Assembly (NCBI RefSeq): GCF_000412675.1
Contig: NC_021505.1
Span: forward strand, 1,048,501 to 1,112,500
Length of the DNA stretch: 64,000 nt
From: Pseudomonas putida NBRC 14164
Lineage (GTDB): Bacteria; Pseudomonadota; Gammaproteobacteria; Pseudomonadales; Pseudomonadaceae
Reading direction: 5' to 3'
Shown: positions 16,392 to 25,161 of the stretch, in pieces
How positions within the stretch are numbered: the first letter of the stretch is position 1
How the letters are laid out: every line of letters begins with the position of its first letter
Notes under the pieces: model-generated
Told to the model about the DNA's origin: nothing
Database searches by the model: none
The model's input: the letters and a program-made list of their open reading frames with translations, nothing else
Translations under genes and position numbers: made by a program

Positions 16392-17681
16392 ATGACCTCA
16401 ACCTATTACACCGGCGAAGAACGCAGCAAGCGCATCTTCGCTATCGTCGGTGCCTCATCAGGCAACCTGGTGGAATGGTTCGACTTCTACGTCTACGCCT
16501 TCTGCGCAATCTACTTCGCCCCGGCCTTCTTCCCCTCCGACGACCCTACGGTGCAGCTGTTGAACACGGCCGGTGTGTTCGCCGCAGGCTTTTTGATGCG
16601 CCCCATCGGTGGCTGGATCTTCGGCCGCCTCGCAGACCGCCATGGTCGCAAGAATTCCCTGATGATCTCGGTGCTGATGATGTGCTTCGGCTCCCTGATG
16701 ATCGCCTGCTTGCCCACCTACGGTAGCATCGGCACCTGGGCCCCCGCACTGCTGTTGCTGGCCCGCCTGATCCAGGGCCTGTCGGTGGGTGGCGAATACG
16801 GCACCACCGCCACCTACATGAGTGAAGTGGCCCTGCGTGGGCAGCGTGGCTTCTTTGCCTCGTTCCAGTACGTCACCCTGATTGGCGGCCAGTTGCTGGC
16901 CGTGCTGGTGGTGGTGATCCTGCAACAGTTGCTGACTGAAGATGAGCTGCGTGCCTGGGGCTGGCGTATTCCATTCGTGGTAGGGGCCATCGCCGCGCTG
17001 ATCTCGTTGATGTTGCGCCGCTCGCTGCACGAGACCAGCAGCGCGGAAACCCGCAACGACAAAGATGCAGGCACCATCAAGGGCCTGTTCCGCAACCATG
17101 CGGCGGCCTTCATCACCGTGCTTGGCTACACCGCCGGCGGCTCGCTGATCTTCTATACCTTCACCACCTACATGCAGAAGTACCTGGTCAACACCGCGGG
17201 TATGACGGCGAAAAACGCCAGCTACGTGATGACCGGCGCGCTGTTCCTGTTCATGGTGGTGCAGCCGTTCTTCGGCATGCTGTCCGACCGCATCGGCCGA
17301 CGTAATTCGATGCTGCTGTTTGGCGCGCTCGGGACCTTGTGCACCGTGCCGCTGCTGATGGCGCTGAAAACGGTCACCAGTCCGTTCATGGCCTTCGTGC
17401 TGATCAGCCTGGCGTTGTGTATTGTCAGTTTCTACACCTCGATCAGCGGCCTGGTGAAGGCCGAGATGTTCCCGCCGCAAGTACGTGCGCTGGGTGTAGG
17501 CCTTGCCTACGCAGTGGCCAACGCGGCATTTGGCGGCTCCGCCGAGTACGTGGCCCTGGGCCTGAAGACCCTGGGCATGGAAAACACTTTCTACTGGTAC
17601 GTGACGGCCATGATGGCGATTGCCTTCCTGTTCAGCCTGCGCCTGCCGAAGCAGGCCGCGTACCTGCACCACGATGACTAA
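16392..17681 (+). CDS. pcaT: MFS metabolite:H+ symporter of the pca cluster (beta-ketoadipate/dicarboxylate type)
   Basis: 429 residues, twelve TM segments, member of the metabolite:H+ symporter (KgtP/ShiA-like) branch: [25 protein letters not shown] in TM1 and [17 protein letters not shown] in the 2-3 loop. The place between pcaF and pcaB fits PcaT, thought to import beta-ketoadipate or related dicarboxylates. AGGAG lies about 12 bases before the ATG at 16392. The stop is nine bases from pcaB, so it is co-transcribed with pcaBDC. Substrate specificity is inferred from context only. Confidence 0.87.
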   Translation: MTSTYYTGEERSKRIFAIVGASSGNLVEWFDFYVYAFCAIYFAPAFFPSDDPTVQLLNTAGVFAAGFLMRPIGGWIFGRLADRHGRKNSLMISVLMMCFGSLMIACLPTYGSIGTWAPALLLLARLIQGLSVGGEYGTTATYMSEVALRGQRGFFASFQYVTLIGGQLLAVLVVVILQQLLTEDELRAWGWRIPFVVGAIAALISLMLRRSLHETSSAETRNDKDAGTIKGLFRNHAAAFITVLGYTAGGSLIFYTFTTYMQKYLVNTAGMTAKNASYVMTGALFLFMVVQPFFGMLSDRIGRRNSMLLFGALGTLCTVPLLMALKTVTSPFMAFVLISLALCIVSFYTSISGLVKAEMFPPQVRALGVGLAYAVANAAFGGSAEYVALGLKTLGMENTFYWYVTAMMAIAFLFSLRLPKQAAYLHHDD

Positions 17682-17690
17682 GGACGTGGC

Positions 17691-19043
17691 ATGACCAACC
17701 AACTGTTCGACGCCTACTTCACCGCGCCGGCCATGCGCGAGATTTTCTCCGACCGTGGCCGCTTGCAGGGCATGCTCGATTTCGAAGCCGCGCTGGCCCG
17801 TGCCGAAGCTGCTGCGGGGCTGGTCCCGCACAGCGCCGTGGCCGCCATCGAGGCGGCATGCAAGGCCGAGCGCTATGACGTGGGGGCGCTGGCCAATGCC
17901 ATCGCAACCGCTGGCAACTCGGCAATCCCGCTGGTGAAGGCGTTGGGCAAGGTGATTGCCAGTGGCGTGCCCGAGGCCGAGCGCTATGTGCACTTGGGCG
18001 CCACCAGCCAGGACGCGATGGACACCGGTCTGGTGTTGCAGTTGCGCGATGCCCTCGACCTGATCGAAGCGGACCTGGGCAAACTGGCCGATACCCTGTC
18101 GCAGCAGGCATTGAAGCACGCCGATACGCCAATGGTGGGCCGCACCTGGCTGCAACACGCTACCCCGGTGACCCTGGGCATGAAACTGGCTGGCGTGCTG
18201 GGGGCATTGACCCGCCACCGTCAGCGCCTGCAAGAGCTGCGCCCGCGCCTGTTGGTGCTGCAGTTCGGCGGCGCCTCGGGCAGCCTGGCCGCTCTGGGCA
18301 GCAAGGCGATGCCGGTGGCCGAGGCCCTGGCCGAGCAACTGAAGCTGAGCCTGCCCGAGCAACCCTGGCACACCCAGCGTGATCGCCTGGTGGAGTTTGC
18401 CTCGGTGCTGGGCCTTGTGGCCGGCAGCCTGGGCAAGTTCGGCCGCGATGTCAGCCTGCTGATGCAAACCGAGGCGGGGGAGGTGTTCGAGCCTTCTGCA
18501 CCAGGCAAGGGCGGCTCCTCGACCATGCCACACAAGCGCAACCCGGTGGGCGCTGCGGTGCTGATCGGTGCCGCGACTCGCGTGCCGGGGCTGGTATCGA
18601 CGCTGTTCGCCGCCATGCCCCAGGAGCACGAGCGCAGCCTGGGCCTGTGGCATGCCGAATGGGAAACCCTCCCGGACATCTGCTGCCTGGTCTCCGGCGC
18701 GCTGCGCCAGGCCCAGGTCATTGCCGAGGGCATTGAAGTAGACGCAGCGCGCATGCGCCGTAACCTCGACCTGACCCAAGGGCTGGTGCTGGCAGAAGCG
18801 GTGAGTATCGTCCTGGCCCAACGCCTGGGCCGCGACCGTGCCCACCACTTGCTGGAGCAATGCTGCCAGCGAGCCGTGGCCGAACAGCGGCACCTGCGTG
18901 CGGTGCTGGGTGATGACCCGCAGGTCAGTGCCGAGCTGTCTGCCGAAGAACTTGATCGCCTGCTCGACCCTGCCCATTACCTGGGCCAGGCCCGCGTCTG
19001 GGTGGCGCGCGCCGTATCCGAACATCAACATTTCACTGCCTGA
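17691..19043 (+). CDS. pcaB: 3-carboxy-cis,cis-muconate cycloisomerase
   Basis: 450 residues, fumarase/aspartase superfamily. PcaB converts beta-carboxy-cis,cis-muconate to gamma-carboxymuconolactone. The superfamily signature GKGGSSTMPHKRNP is present near residue 270, and GATSQDAMDTG is the conserved first region. AAGGA precedes the ATG. It is followed by pcaD after 11 bases, so the genes form one transcription unit. No odd features. Confidence 0.95.
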   Translation: MTNQLFDAYFTAPAMREIFSDRGRLQGMLDFEAALARAEAAAGLVPHSAVAAIEAACKAERYDVGALANAIATAGNSAIPLVKALGKVIASGVPEAERYVHLGATSQDAMDTGLVLQLRDALDLIEADLGKLADTLSQQALKHADTPMVGRTWLQHATPVTLGMKLAGVLGALTRHRQRLQELRPRLLVLQFGGASGSLAALGSKAMPVAEALAEQLKLSLPEQPWHTQRDRLVEFASVLGLVAGSLGKFGRDVSLLMQTEAGEVFEPSAPGKGGSSTMPHKRNPVGAAVLIGAATRVPGLVSTLFAAMPQEHERSLGLWHAEWETLPDICCLVSGALRQAQVIAEGIEVDAARMRRNLDLTQGLVLAEAVSIVLAQRLGRDRAHHLLEQCCQRAVAEQRHLRAVLGDDPQVSAELSAEELDRLLDPAHYLGQARVWVARAVSEHQHFTA

Positions 19044-19054
19044 AGGAGACTGCT

Positions 19055-19846
19055 GTGGCGCATTTGCAACTGGCCGATGGCGTTTTGAACTACCAGATCG
19101 ATGGCCCGGAAAACGCCCCGGTGCTGGTCCTGTCCAACTCGCTGGGCACCGACCTGGGCATGTGGGACACCCAGATTCCGCTGTGGAGCCAGTACTTTCG
19201 CGTGCTGCGCTACGACACCCGTGGCCACGGCGCATCGTTGGTCACCGAAGGCCCTTACACCATCGAACAGCTGGGCGGTGACGTGCTGGCCCTGCTTGAT
19301 GGCCTGGACATCCAGAAAGCGCATTTCGTCGGCCTGTCGATGGGTGGCCTGATCGGCCAGTGGCTGGGCATCAACGCCGGTGACCGCCTGCACAGCCTGA
19401 CCCTGTGCAACACCGCCGCCAAGATCGCCAGTGACGAGGTGTGGAACCCCCGTATCGACACCGTGCTCAAGGGTGGCCAGCAGGCCATGGTCGACCTGCG
19501 CGATGGCTCTCTCGCCCGCTGGTTCACCCCGGGCTTCGTCCAGGCCCAGCCTGAGCAAGCCCAGCGCATTTGCCAGATGCTGGCGCACACCAGCCCGCAA
19601 GGTTATGCCGCCAACTGTGCAGCGGTGCGTGATGCCGATTACCGTGAGCAACTGGGCCGCATCCAGGTGCCGGCGCTGATCGTTGCTGGCACCGAAGACG
19701 TGGTCACCACCCCTGAACATGGCCGCTTCATGCAGGCCGGTATCAAAGGTGCCGAGTACGTCGACTTCCCGGCAGCGCACCTGTCCAACGTCGAAATCGG
19801 TGAGGCGTTCAGCCGCCGCGTGCTCGACTTCCTGCTGGCTCACTGA
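19055..19846 (+). CDS. pcaD: 3-oxoadipate enol-lactonase
   Basis: 263 residues, alpha/beta-hydrolase fold. It hydrolyses beta-ketoadipate enol-lactone to beta-ketoadipate. The nucleophile Ser95 sits in FVGLSMGGLIG; the acid is in VAGTEDVVT and the base in AAHLSN. The start is GTG at 19055 with AAGGAG nine bases before it. Stand-alone PcaD and PcaC (not the fused PcaL) is the Pseudomonas arrangement. Its stop lies ten bases before pcaC. Confidence 0.95.
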   Translation: MAHLQLADGVLNYQIDGPENAPVLVLSNSLGTDLGMWDTQIPLWSQYFRVLRYDTRGHGASLVTEGPYTIEQLGGDVLALLDGLDIQKAHFVGLSMGGLIGQWLGINAGDRLHSLTLCNTAAKIASDEVWNPRIDTVLKGGQQAMVDLRDGSLARWFTPGFVQAQPEQAQRICQMLAHTSPQGYAANCAAVRDADYREQLGRIQVPALIVAGTEDVVTTPEHGRFMQAGIKGAEYVDFPAAHLSNVEIGEAFSRRVLDFLLAH

Positions 19847-19856
19847 GGACCACGCC

Positions 19857-20252
19857 ATGGATGAGAAACAACGTTACGACGCGGGCATGCAAGTGCGCCG
19901 TGCGGTACTTGGCGATGCCCACGTGGACCGCAGCCTGGAAAAGCTCAATGACTTCAACGGCGAGTTCCAGGAGATGATCACCCGCCACGCCTGGGGTGAT
20001 ATCTGGACCCGCCCTGGTCTGCCGCGCCATACCCGCAGCCTGATCACCATCGCCATGCTGATCGGCATGAACCGCAATGATGAACTGAAACTGCACCTGC
20101 GCGCCGCAGCCAACAATGGCGTGACCCGTGAAGAGATCAAGGAAGTGCTGATGCAGAGCGCAATCTATTGCGGCATCCCGGCGGCCAATGCCACGTTCCA
20201 CTTGGCTGAGTCGGTGTGGGATGAGCTGGGTGTAGAGTCTCGACAGCAGTAA
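19857..20252 (+). CDS. pcaC: 4-carboxymuconolactone decarboxylase
   Basis: 131 residues, CMD/AhpD-like family. It decarboxylates gamma-carboxymuconolactone to the enol-lactone. Conserved segments are HAWGDIWTRPGLPRHTRSLITIAML and EVLMQSAIYCGIPAA. GAGGA overlaps the pcaD stop eight bases before the ATG at 19857, so translation is probably coupled. Last gene of the pcaF-T-B-D-C run; a REP follows. Confidence 0.95.
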   Translation: MDEKQRYDAGMQVRRAVLGDAHVDRSLEKLNDFNGEFQEMITRHAWGDIWTRPGLPRHTRSLITIAMLIGMNRNDELKLHLRAAANNGVTREEIKEVLMQSAIYCGIPAANATFHLAESVWDELGVESRQQ

Positions 20253-20260
20253 GGCCAGCA

Positions 20261-20339
20261 CTGGCCCTATCGCCGGCAAGCCAGCTCCCACAGGGATTGC
20301 GCTGCCCTGCGGCCTGATGCAATGCCGGCGACAGGGCCA
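20261..20339. repeat. REP pair with a shortened right unit
   Basis: The left unit 20261-20295 is complete (CGCCGGCAAGCCAGCTCCC). The right unit keeps only GCCGGCGACAGGGCC at 20324-20338, so the inverted pair is degenerate. Confidence 0.65.
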
Positions 20340-20347
20340 TGCAATGT

Positions 20348-20872
20348 TTACATGACCGTGTTCTTCTGACGCATGGCTACAGGGCCTGCGTTGTTTTCTA
20401 CGGCCTGTTTCAGGGCCGGGCACAGGCCCAGCATGAACGCTGCTTCTGCCACCACGAACAGCGGCCCGATGATCAGGCCGCTGACATCGTCGACAAATGC
20501 AGGTTTGCGGCCTTCGTAGTAATGGCCGACAAACTGGATGATCCAGCCCACCACGAATGCCACCAGCCCGGCGCTGAGCCACAGTGTTGTTGTCTGTACG
20601 GCCAGCACCTGGCCGACCCACAGGCACAGGCCCAGCAACAACCCCATCACCAGGCCGAAGCGCAGGTCCAGGCGCAGGTAGAACCACACCGAAGCCGCCG
20701 CTGCCAGCAGGGCAGGGGACAGCCACATGCCAGCTATTTCCCAGCCTGGGCGTGACAGCAGAATGGTGACTGCCAGCACGATAAGCGGGATGCCGACGAA
20801 GTGGGTGGCGATGTTGCGTGGGTCGCGGTGGTAGCTGGCGTATTGGCTCAGGTGGTCGACGAGGGTTTTCAT
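20348..20872 (-). CDS. Mpo1-like (DUF962) membrane protein
   Basis: 174 residues, about four TM helices. The start MKTLVDHLSQYASYHRDPRNIATHFVGIPL shows the family's conserved His residues (H15, H24), and a second set lies in QFVGHYYEGRKPA. The yeast relative Mpo1 is an iron-dependent dioxygenase in alpha-oxidation of 2-hydroxy fatty acids; the bacterial role is not known. I chose the ATG at 20872 because GGAGG lies ahead of it; upstream codons are unsupported. It is convergent with pcaC and inserted between the pca genes and the porin, with no evident link to aromatics. Confidence 0.85.
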   Translation of the reverse strand: MKTLVDHLSQYASYHRDPRNIATHFVGIPLIVLAVTILLSRPGWEIAGMWLSPALLAAAASVWFYLRLDLRFGLVMGLLLGLCLWVGQVLAVQTTTLWLSAGLVAFVVGWIIQFVGHYYEGRKPAFVDDVSGLIIGPLFVVAEAAFMLGLCPALKQAVENNAGPVAMRQKNTVM

Positions 20873-20914
20873 TGTTGTGCCTCCCTGGTGTGCCCGGTCT
20901 AGGTGTATTGCCAT

Positions 20915-20954
20915 TACCGGCCCTTTCGCGGGTTCACCCGCGAAAGGGCCGGTA
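20915..20954. repeat. Single compact REP hairpin, 18-bp perfect stem
   Basis: TACCGGCCCTTTCGCGGG (20915-20932), loop TTCA, perfect complement 20937-20954. It lies between the divergent-tail side of the LysR gene and the Mpo1-like gene start. Confidence 0.85.
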
Positions 20955-21004
20955 CTGGCAACCCATATAGCTCAGGATAGCCCGCAGCCACCACTATCAT
21001 CAGC

Positions 21005-21928
21005 TCAGCGAATGGCAGCAGCCCGCACTGGCGTATCCAGCCCCACCAGGGTCTCGATCATCGCCCGCGCCGCCGGCGACAACCGGTAACCGCTACGGCT
21101 GACCACGCCGCAGCGCACGCTCAGTACCTCCAGTGCCGGCGGCAGGTTGCGCCAGTGCAGGCGCACCAGTGTGCCGGCGGCCAGGTCTTCGGCCACGGCC
21201 TCCTCGCTGGCTGTGCCAATGGCGTCGCTGGCCTGCACCACGCTGCGCAGTATCGCCAGGTGCTCGGTCTGCAGGTGCGGGATGAAGTCGCTGCGCCCGC
21301 TCAGGTTGGCCAGGCGCTTGCGCACGCCGGGGGCGAGCAGGGCGCTGGCCAGCGGGTAGCTGAACAGGTCGTTGGTCGACAGGCTGTCCTTGGCCAGCAA
21401 CGGGTGGCCAGGCCGGCAGAAGAACAGGCCGGGCCGTGGCGACAGGGGCTCGGTGTGGAAATTGGGGTCGGCTTCGAACGGTCGGATATCGTCGACAAAA
21501 AACTCGATCTGTTCACGGCGCAGGGCCTGCCCCAGGCGTTCGGCATTGTCTACCAGCAGCGAGGTGCGGATGCCCGGGTGGCGTTCGATGAAATGGCGCA
21601 AGGCGTCGGGGACCAGGCGCACGGCCAGCGCCGGGCCACTGCCGAAATGCAGCTCGCCGGCGTCGAGCTTGGTCATTTGCAGTACTTCGTTGCTCAGTTG
21701 CGCGGCACCCTGCACCAGGCGGCGGGCGTGCTGCAGTACCACCAGGCCCTCGGGGGTTGGCAGCAGGGCTTTGCTGGCGCGGTCCACCAGCGGGCAGCCG
21801 AACGTGTGTTCCAGGCCCTGGATGGCGCGGCTGAAGGCGGGTTGGGTGATGCCCATGGCCTCGGCGGCACGGACAAAACTGCGGTATTCGGTGAGGGCGA
21901 TGAAGTAGCGCAGCTGGCGGAGGTCCAT
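21005..21928 (-). CDS. LysR-family transcriptional regulator
   Basis: 307 residues. The N-terminal winged helix is clear (MDLRQLRYFIALTEYRSFVRAAEAMGITQPAFSRAIQGLEHTFG), followed by a substrate-binding domain. It lies between the Mpo1-like gene and the porin, all leftward, separated from the porin by a REP. Target genes cannot be told from sequence; control of the porin or of pca functions is possible but unsupported. The ATG at 21928 is in the standard position for the family. Confidence 0.88.
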   Translation of the reverse strand: MDLRQLRYFIALTEYRSFVRAAEAMGITQPAFSRAIQGLEHTFGCPLVDRASKALLPTPEGLVVLQHARRLVQGAAQLSNEVLQMTKLDAGELHFGSGPALAVRLVPDALRHFIERHPGIRTSLLVDNAERLGQALRREQIEFFVDDIRPFEADPNFHTEPLSPRPGLFFCRPGHPLLAKDSLSTNDLFSYPLASALLAPGVRKRLANLSGRSDFIPHLQTEHLAILRSVVQASDAIGTASEEAVAEDLAAGTLVRLHWRNLPPALEVLSVRCGVVSRSGYRLSPAARAMIETLVGLDTPVRAAAIR

Positions 21929-22037
21929 GTCACGGCTCTGGGGCGGGAATCAGGGCCCTATTCAAGCTGTTACAGCTTATGTCGTCCAAGAAGGTTTATG
22001 GATTTGGTTATTTCTTTTGGTTATTTTCAAGGGCTTC

Positions 22038-22127
22038 TGGCCTCTTCGCGGGCATGCCCGCTCCCACAGGTAGGGCGCTGAATTCAAGGCTGGTGCAATC
22101 CCTGTGGGAGCGGGCGTGCCCGCGAAG
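22038..22127. repeat. REP pair (CGGGCATGCCCG type)
   Basis: Inverted units 22038-22070 and 22100-22127 (core CTTCGCGGGCATGCCCGCTC). It lies immediately after the porin stop codon and is probably part of its transcript end. Confidence 0.85.
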
Positions 22128-22130
22128 CAT

Positions 22131-23387
22131 TCAAAGGAGATTCAGCGGGTAACTCACGATCAGCCGGTTCTCATCAAAGGCGTTGGTGCTGAAGTCCCGG
22201 CGCATGGTGGAGTTGCGCCATTTCACCGACAGGTCCTTCAAGCTCCCCGACTGCACCACATAGGCCAGTTCGGTCTCGCGAGCCCATTCCTTGCCATCAT
22301 CCACGCTGCCCACGGTGACGTTTTCACCCTTGATGTAGCGGTTCATCAGGGTCAGCCCAGGCACGCCAACGGTAGCGAAGTTGAAGTCATGGCGCACTTG
22401 CCAGGAACGCTCCTTGGCATTGTCGAAGCTGGAGTTGTAGCTGTCGTTGGCCAGGGTGCCGCCGCTGGTACCGTTGACCCGCATCCACGCGTCGTCGCCG
22501 CTGACCTTTTGCAGGCCGACGTAGAAGGTGTGGCCCTGGTAACGTGCCGAAAGCATGGCCGAGGCGGTGCGGTTATCCAGCTTGCCGGCGCGCTCTGCGC
22601 CGTCTTCCTTGCCGATGAAGTAGCCCAGGTTGGCGCCCAGGGTCCAGTCGCCCAGCGGCTGGCTGTGCGTCAGGTTGAGGTATTGCTGGCGGTAGATGTC
22701 CTTGAGCTGGGCATCCCACAGGCCGATCATGGTGCGCTTGTCGTTGAAGGTGTACTCGCCACCGCCGAAGTTGAAACGATCGGAGGTGAACGCGCCTTTG
22801 CCGTTCATCGACATGTCTTCCATGCTGGCGTCGTTGCGCGGGCTGTTACCGCGGAACTGCCCGGCGTACAGCGTCAGGCCGGCAATTTCCTTGGAGGTCA
22901 ACTGGCCACCGCGGAAGGTTTGCGGCAGCGAGCGGCCATCGTCCGAGCGCAGGATGGGCAGTACCGGCATCCATTCACCGACTTTCAGCTCGGTTTCGGA
23001 CAACTTGGCTTTCAGTGCCACACCCAGGCGGCCGAAGTCATCGGCCGGGCGGCCGTCGTCATGCACGGGCAGCAGGTGTGTGTTGGTGGTGCCTTTGCCG
23101 CCGTCGAGCTTGACCGAGTACAGGCCCAGCACGTCCACCCCGAAACCGACGGTGCCTTGGGTGAAGCCGGAGCGGGCGTCAAGAATGAAGCTTTGCGTCC
23201 ATTCTTCGGCCTTGCCCTGCGGGTTGGCCGGGTCGACGAAATTGCGATTGATATAGAAGTTGCGCAGGTTGAGGGTGGCCTTGGCGTCTTCCATGAAACC
23301 ACCTTCGTTGGCGGCGAACACGGGGAGGGCGCAGGACATGGCCAACAGGCCGGGCAGCAGCTGGCGTGCGGGTTGCAAAGTGCTCAT
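22131..23387 (-). CDS. pcaP: OprD/BenF-family outer-membrane porin of the pca cluster
   Basis: 418 residues with a signal peptide (cleavage near PVFA-AN, residue 25) and an 18-strand OprD-type barrel. The first strands, FMEDAKATLNLRNFYINRNF, and the end, ENRLIVSYPLNLL, are typical of the family, although the last residue is Leu instead of aromatic Phe. It probably admits aromatic acids across the outer membrane. The cluster position after pcaC matches the P. putida pcaP porin as I recall it, and a PcaR-like box 155-170 bases upstream supports membership in the regulon. Substrate is inferred. Confidence 0.83.
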   Translation of the reverse strand: MSTLQPARQLLPGLLAMSCALPVFAANEGGFMEDAKATLNLRNFYINRNFVDPANPQGKAEEWTQSFILDARSGFTQGTVGFGVDVLGLYSVKLDGGKGTTNTHLLPVHDDGRPADDFGRLGVALKAKLSETELKVGEWMPVLPILRSDDGRSLPQTFRGGQLTSKEIAGLTLYAGQFRGNSPRNDASMEDMSMNGKGAFTSDRFNFGGGEYTFNDKRTMIGLWDAQLKDIYRQQYLNLTHSQPLGDWTLGANLGYFIGKEDGAERAGKLDNRTASAMLSARYQGHTFYVGLQKVSGDDAWMRVNGTSGGTLANDSYNSSFDNAKERSWQVRHDFNFATVGVPGLTLMNRYIKGENVTVGSVDDGKEWARETELAYVVQSGSLKDLSVKWRNSTMRRDFSTNAFDENRLIVSYPLNLL

Positions 23388-23541
23388 CTGTCGTGGATCT
23401 CTTGTTTTTATGGGGCGAGCCGGTGCACTGCTGGATCAAGCCTGCAGGTGCGGGTCTTTTTTTTGATGAACTTGGGCAACGTTGCGTAAGCGGATGTTGC
23501 GGGGTAGTGCGGGGGTGAGGCAATTCGCCGCAAACGGAACG

Positions 23542-23556
23542 GGGCGATAATCGAAC
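23542..23556 (-). promoter_or_regulatory. PcaR-like box upstream of the porin gene
   Basis: Reading leftwards GTTCGATTATCGCCC matches the pcaR operator in 13 of 15 positions. GATTAT inside it can serve as -10 with TTAACC 18 bases upstream. The surrounding 23388-23706 gap also holds a degenerate palindrome (23590-23620) and the ttgC terminator; otherwise I see nothing coding. Confidence 0.6.
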
Positions 23557-23659
23557 GGAATGTTCCAGTTGGTTAATTGTTTTGCTTTGACAGGCTCTTC
23601 GCAGCACAACGCTGCTCCAGCAGGTCGAGCGTTCGGAGCAACAACAGCGCCCGGTAAAA

Positions 23660-23688
23660 ACAAAAAGCCCACCGTAGAGGTGGGCTCG
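23660..23688 (-). terminator. Intrinsic terminator of ttgABC
   Basis: AGCCCACC (23666-23673) pairs with GGTGGGCT (23679-23686). On the minus strand a TTTTTGTTTTT tract follows, 20 bases after the ttgC stop. Confidence 0.85.
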
Positions 23689-23706
23689 ATGCTGCTACAA
23701 ACTCAA

Positions 23707-25161
23707 TCAGCCTTTCGGTGCTTGCACCGATGCCTGCTGGTTGGCCTGCCCGGTCTGCTCATACCAGCCCCCGCCGAGCGCCTTGTACAGGTTGACCTCG
23801 CTGGTCAGCTGCGAAAGGCGGTCGGTAATCAGCGACTGCTGGGCGCTGAACAGGTTGCGCTGGGCGTCGAGGAAGGTCAGGTTGCTGTCGATCCCGATGC
23901 GGTAGCGGCGCTCAGCCAGGCGGTAGTAATCCTGGTTCGCCTGCACCAGGTCGCGCTGGGCCTGCAGCTGCTCTTCGAAGGTTTTGCGCGCCGCCAGGCC
24001 ATCGGAGACTTCCTGGAAGGCGGTCTGGATGGTTTTTTCGTACTTGGCGACGTTGATGTCCTTCTGGATCTTCGAGTAGTCCAGGCTGGCCTTCAGGCTG
24101 CCGGCGTTGAAGATCGGCAGGTTGATCTGCGGCTGGAACAGCCAGGTGCCTTGGCCACCCGCAAACAGGTGACCCATGTCGGGGCTCAGGCTGCCAGCGT
24201 TGGCGGTCAGGCTGATGCTCGGGAAGAACGCTGCGCGGGCCGCGCCAATGTTGGCGTTGGCGGCCTTTAGCAGGTGCTCGGCTTCCTGGATGTCCGGGCG
24301 ACGCTGGAGGATGTCCGACGGCAGGCCGGCCGGCACTTCGGCCAGCTGGTCGGCGTTGAGCTCCAGCGGCTTCGCCAGGTTGGCAGGAACGCCGGTGCCC
24401 AGCAGCACGGTCAGGCTGTTGACGTCCTGGGCGACCAGGCGCTGGTACTGCGAGTACTTGACCCGGGCGCCTTCCACGGCGGTGCGCGCCTGGCTGACGT
24501 CAAGGGCAGAAGCCACGCCGACTTCATTGCTGCGACGGGTGAGGTTGTAGCTTTGCTCGTAGGTCTTCAGCGTTTCTTCGGTCAGCTTGAACAGGGCCTG
24601 GTCGGCCTGCCAGGTGTAGTAGGCGTTGGCCACGCTGGCCACCAGGGCGATTTGCGTGGAGCGACGCGCCTGCTCGCTGGACAGGTAGGTTTCCAGCGCC
24701 TGCTCGGTCAGGCTGCGCACACGGCCGAACAGGTCCAGCTCATAAGCGCTGACACCCAAGGTGGCCGAGTACTGGCTGGTGATGCCAGATTCGCCGGTTT
24801 GCGACATGTTCGCCGGTACGCGCTGGCGGCTGCCGCTGCCGGTGGCCGAAACCGCCGGGAACAGGTCGGCACGCTGGATGCGGTACTGCGCGCGGTAAGC
24901 GTCGAGGTTCAGCGCCGCGACGCGCAGGTCGCGGTTGTTGACCAGCGAAGTCTGGATCAGCTGTTGCAGTGCCGGGTCGTGGAAGAACTGGCGCCAGCCC
25001 TGTTCGGCGGCAGCAACGTCTGCCGATTGCGTCGGCGAGTACGCAGGGCCTTGCGGCCACTGCGCTGCCACCGGCGCTTCCGGGGTCTGGTAGTCAGGGA
25101 TCAGCGAGCAGCCGCCAAGAATGAAAGCGGTTACCGCCAGGGACAACAAAGACTTGGTCAT
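23707..25161 (-). CDS. ttgC: RND efflux outer-membrane channel TtgC
   Basis: 484 residues, OprM/TolC family lipoprotein. The lipobox LGGC is at the end of the signal peptide ([24 protein letters not shown]), so acylation at Cys18 is expected. Two homologous repeats form the barrel and periplasmic tunnel ([24 protein letters not shown] and the counterpart beginning [32 protein letters not shown]). The ATG overlaps the ttgB stop by four bases. It exports solvents and antibiotics together with TtgA and TtgB. Confidence 0.95.
   Translation of the reverse strand: MTKSLLSLAVTAFILGGCSLIPDYQTPEAPVAAQWPQGPAYSPTQSADVAAAEQGWRQFFHDPALQQLIQTSLVNNRDLRVAALNLDAYRAQYRIQRADLFPAVSATGSGSRQRVPANMSQTGESGITSQYSATLGVSAYELDLFGRVRSLTEQALETYLSSEQARRSTQIALVASVANAYYTWQADQALFKLTEETLKTYEQSYNLTRRSNEVGVASALDVSQARTAVEGARVKYSQYQRLVAQDVNSLTVLLGTGVPANLAKPLELNADQLAEVPAGLPSDILQRRPDIQEAEHLLKAANANIGAARAAFFPSISLTANAGSLSPDMGHLFAGGQGTWLFQPQINLPIFNAGSLKASLDYSKIQKDINVAKYEKTIQTAFQEVSDGLAARKTFEEQLQAQRDLVQANQDYYRLAERRYRIGIDSNLTFLDAQRNLFSAQQSLITDRLSQLTSEVNLYKALGGGWYEQTGQANQQASVQAPKG

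Noticed and set aside
16458..19235. Very long open frame (over 900 codons) antisense to pcaT and pcaB
   Set aside because: It is a shadow of two clear genes in GC-rich DNA; composition (His/Gln/Arg-rich, no domain) and absence of a ribosome binding site argue against a real gene.
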